From positions 1 to 6,424 of the forward strand of contig JACQNF010000054.1 of assembly GCA_016203215.1 (NCBI GenBank): 6,424 nt of DNA, written 5' to 3'. This document shows positions 4,540 to 6,424 of this stretch, piece by piece. The notes under the pieces were generated by a model. That model saw only the letters and a program-made list of their open reading frames with translations, made no database searches and was not told the DNA's origin. The first letter of the stretch is position 1; each line of letters opens with the position of its first letter. This DNA is from Candidatus Woesearchaeota archaeon. Lineage in GTDB: Archaea; Nanobdellota; Nanobdellia; Woesearchaeales; GW2011-AR9. Both the position numbers and the translations under genes were made by a program.

Positions 4540-6297
4540 ATGACATCCAAAACGCTATTCACAACTGCGCTCTTGCTTGGGATCATTGTTCTCACGGGAT
4601 GTTTTCCCGCGCCAGATAAAAATGTCGACCTTCTTTCCGAAAGAGGGGTGTTACCCGTCGCAATCGAGGAACCAACGTATTTTGAAAGTGTTAGGGGGTA
4701 TCTAGCTAAACCAGAACTTGAAGGGAAGTATCCGGGGATTGTGATGATCCACGAATTCTGGGGGTTGAATGAGAATATCAAAGAAATGGCAAGAGCATTA
4801 GCTTCAGAGGGATATGTTGTCCTTGCGGTAGATATTTATGAAGGAGTCGTAACCACAAATGCCAGTGAAGCCAGTGCGTTTGCCAAAAAATCCCGAGAAA
4901 ATCTTCCTCGCGCTGTCGCAAATATGAAAGCAGCGGTCGCGTATCTCCGTGGCCGGGAAGATGTGACTCCCAAAATTGGTTCACTCGGCTGGTGTTTTGG
5001 CGGGCAAATGTCACTGCAATTGGCACTGAACGAAAATCTTGCCGCAACGGTAATCTACTATGGAAATCTGGAAAAAGATCAATCACGACTTGAAAAGATA
5101 CAGTGGCCTATCCTCGGTATTTTTGGAAGTAATGATACAGTTGTCCCTCTCGCTTCAGTGACGGAATTTGAACAAGCTCTTAATAGAACCATGATCCCCA
5201 ACGAAATTTATGTTTACCAGGAAGTCGGCCATGCCTTTGCAAATCCCTCTGGAATGAATTATGCACCTCAAGAAACATTAGATGCCTGGCAGAAAACGCT
5301 GGCATTTCTCGAGAAAAATCTTGGTGGGAAAAGAGTTGCCCCAAAAGACAGCAAGATGGAAATTGTCGCTCGCAACCTCGACACGCCATGGGCCATGGAT
5401 TTTCTTCCCACAGGTCAGTTAATTTTCACGGAACGACCAGGAAGAGTAAATGTCATTGAGAACGGGGTGGCGACCGTGGTTGGGGAAATACCCGTAAATG
5501 AAGAAGCGGAAGCAGGTTTGCTGGGAATTGCTGTGGACCCCGAATTTAAGCAGAATCAATTTGTCTATCTTTATTACACACACGAAAATAAAAACCGCGT
5601 TTCACGTTTCCAGCTCGAATGGACATTAAAAGATGAAATTGTACTGATAGATGATATTCCCTTTGCCCGTTTTCACAATGGAGGGAGAATTAAATTTGGC
5701 CCAGATGGAAAATTGTATATCACCACCGGCGATGCGACGGAACTATCGTCCGCACAAGATATAACCTCACTCGCAGGTAAAATCCTACGTTTGAATAAAG
5801 ACGGCACGATTCCGGAGGATAATCCCTCTCGAAATGAAGTTTATTCCTATGGCCATCGCAATCCTCAGGGATTGGCTTGGCACGATGCGACGCGTCAGCT
5901 TGTTGCTGCCGAACACGGCCCGACGAGGAACGATGAAATCAATTTCATCGAAAAAGGAAAAAACTACGGCTGGCCTCAAGAATGTACTGACAAAATAGAA
6001 GAAATTAATCAGCCCATTCGTTGCTACACCGAATTTACCCTTGCGCCGGGAGGAATAGCGTTTCAAGGGAATGCACTCTACATCGCAGGTTTGCGGGGGA
6101 CGCAGCTACGGAAGATTGTCTTCACGCCAGACCTTACAACGATACTCTCTGAAGAAGAGATCTTCTCTGATTTCGGCCGTATCCGTGACGTTGTTGAACA
6201 CGAAGGATACATCTACTTCTCAACATCAAATAGGGATGGGCGAGGATTACCTGCAGTTGAAGATGATAAAATTGTTCGAGTGAAGACGGAGAAGTGA
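4540..6297 (+). CDS. Lipoprotein: dienelactone hydrolase fused to PQQ-type sugar dehydrogenase
   Basis: The product is 585 residues. Residues 1-20 are a signal peptide ending in lipobox LTG-Cys21, so it should be exported and lipid-anchored outside the membrane. Residues about 45-262 are a dienelactone-hydrolase-type alpha/beta hydrolase: IHEFWG (Glu72), nucleophile motif GWCFGG (Cys152), GSNDTVVP (Asp199) and GHAF (His231), giving a complete Cys-Asp-His triad. Residues about 273-585 are a six-bladed propeller of the glucose/sorbosone dehydrogenase family: DTPWAMDFLP (281 on), AGLLGIAVDPEF (325-336), HNGGRIKFGPDG (379-390, His379 the likely catalytic base), GDA (397-399), YGHRNPQG (437-444) and the EHGP...NYGWP segment (458-479). 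Such proteins oxidise aldose sugars with PQQ and calcium. Both domains look full length and intact. No PQQ synthesis gene is in the window, so cofactor supply is unknown. Its promoter is divergent from the glycosyltransferase gene. Confidence 0.9.
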   Translation: MTSKTLFTTALLLGIIVLTGCFPAPDKNVDLLSERGVLPVAIEEPTYFESVRGYLAKPELEGKYPGIVMIHEFWGLNENIKEMARALASEGYVVLAVDIYEGVVTTNASEASAFAKKSRENLPRAVANMKAAVAYLRGREDVTPKIGSLGWCFGGQMSLQLALNENLAATVIYYGNLEKDQSRLEKIQWPILGIFGSNDTVVPLASVTEFEQALNRTMIPNEIYVYQEVGHAFANPSGMNYAPQETLDAWQKTLAFLEKNLGGKRVAPKDSKMEIVARNLDTPWAMDFLPTGQLIFTERPGRVNVIENGVATVVGEIPVNEEAEAGLLGIAVDPEFKQNQFVYLYYTHENKNRVSRFQLEWTLKDEIVLIDDIPFARFHNGGRIKFGPDGKLYITTGDATELSSAQDITSLAGKILRLNKDGTIPEDNPSRNEVYSYGHRNPQGLAWHDATRQLVAAEHGPTRNDEINFIEKGKNYGWPQECTDKIEEINQPIRCYTEFTLAPGGIAFQGNALYIAGLRGTQLRKIVFTPDLTTILSEEEIFSDFGRIRDVVEHEGYIYFSTSNRDGRGLPAVEDDKIVRVKTEK

Positions 6298-6306
6298 AGA
6301 AAATAG

Positions 6307-6318
6307 AGAACTCGTTCT
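6307..6318. repeat. Short inverted repeat after the lipoprotein gene
   Basis: AGAAC-TC-GTTCT lies 10 bases after the lipoprotein stop codon and overlaps the stop of the minus-strand frame that follows. The stem is only 5 bp with no T-run, so a terminator role is weak. Confidence 0.25.
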
Positions 6319-6424
6319 AAGAAACTCTAGAGCGTGGTTGATCCCCTTGGTGAATACAAGAGATATAATCTTGGGTAGAAAGTTCAAGAATCTGTCTGCC
6401 GGTCATCCTTGCAGAAACCATAGG
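6317..6424 (-). CDS. Possible C-terminal end of a gene cut by the window edge
   Basis: A minus-strand frame is open from the window edge to a TAG at 6317-6319, giving 35 residues that include MTGRQILELSTQDYISCIHQ. It ends 19 bases from the convergent lipoprotein gene, as a real neighbour would. No family is recognisable from so little sequence. An internal ATG at residue 2 could also be the start of a 34-aa ORF, though there is too little sequence upstream to check for an SD. It may be a chance frame. Confidence 0.35.
   Translation of the reverse strand, partial: PMVSARMTGRQILELSTQDYISCIHQGDQPRSRVS

Noticed and set aside
4785..5086. Minus-strand frames inside the lipoprotein gene
   Set aside because: They are antisense to a long gene with intact domain motifs throughout, so they are shadows.

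Overview
The window looks like archaeal chromosomal DNA with about 45% GC. The main reason is promoter layout. purN (ATG at 1089), the ClpX-like ATPase (ATG at 1279) and the glycosyltransferase (ATG at 4432) each have a TATA-like box centred about 26-27 bases before the ATG, with no Shine-Dalgarno (SD) sequence. That is the arrangement of leaderless archaeal transcripts. Strong SD sequences appear only on the small bicistron (GAGGTGA and GGGAGGTGG) and the lipoprotein gene (GAGGT). The mix of a ClpX-type unfoldase, a SunS-like glycosyltransferase and an exported sugar-dehydrogenase lipoprotein resembles lineages such as DPANN archaea that have taken up bacterial genes. The lineage is inference only; no marker gene is present.

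Layout: (1) 64-390, minus strand: two small translationally coupled ORFs (42 and 51 residues), perhaps preceded by a 12-codon leader ORF. They have their own TATA box at 422-430, a tandem 7-bp repeat upstream and an oligo-T terminator at 13-22. (2) 475-1089, minus: purN-type formyltransferase. (3) 1090-1278: divergent promoter region with an unusually GC-rich core. (4) 1279-2958, plus: 559-residue AAA+ ATPase with a ClpX-type core but a long unrecognised N-terminal region in place of the zinc finger. (5) 2951-3102: two adjacent long hairpins sharing a related apical stem; the first covers the ATPase stop codon. (6) 3156-3431, plus: 91-residue protein of unknown function. (7) 3437-4432, minus: GT2 glycosyltransferase with a C-terminal TPR-like region. 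(8) 4433-4539: divergent promoter region. (9) 4540-6297, plus: lipoprotein fusing a dienelactone-hydrolase domain to a PQQ-type sugar dehydrogenase domain. (10) 6317-6424, minus: a possible gene tail running off the window.

Most genes look like independent transcription units, not one pathway. The items most worth following are the ClpX-type unfoldase with its unknown N-domain, the duplicated hairpins with compensatory changes, the coupled small-protein pair, and the hydrolase-dehydrogenase fusion.
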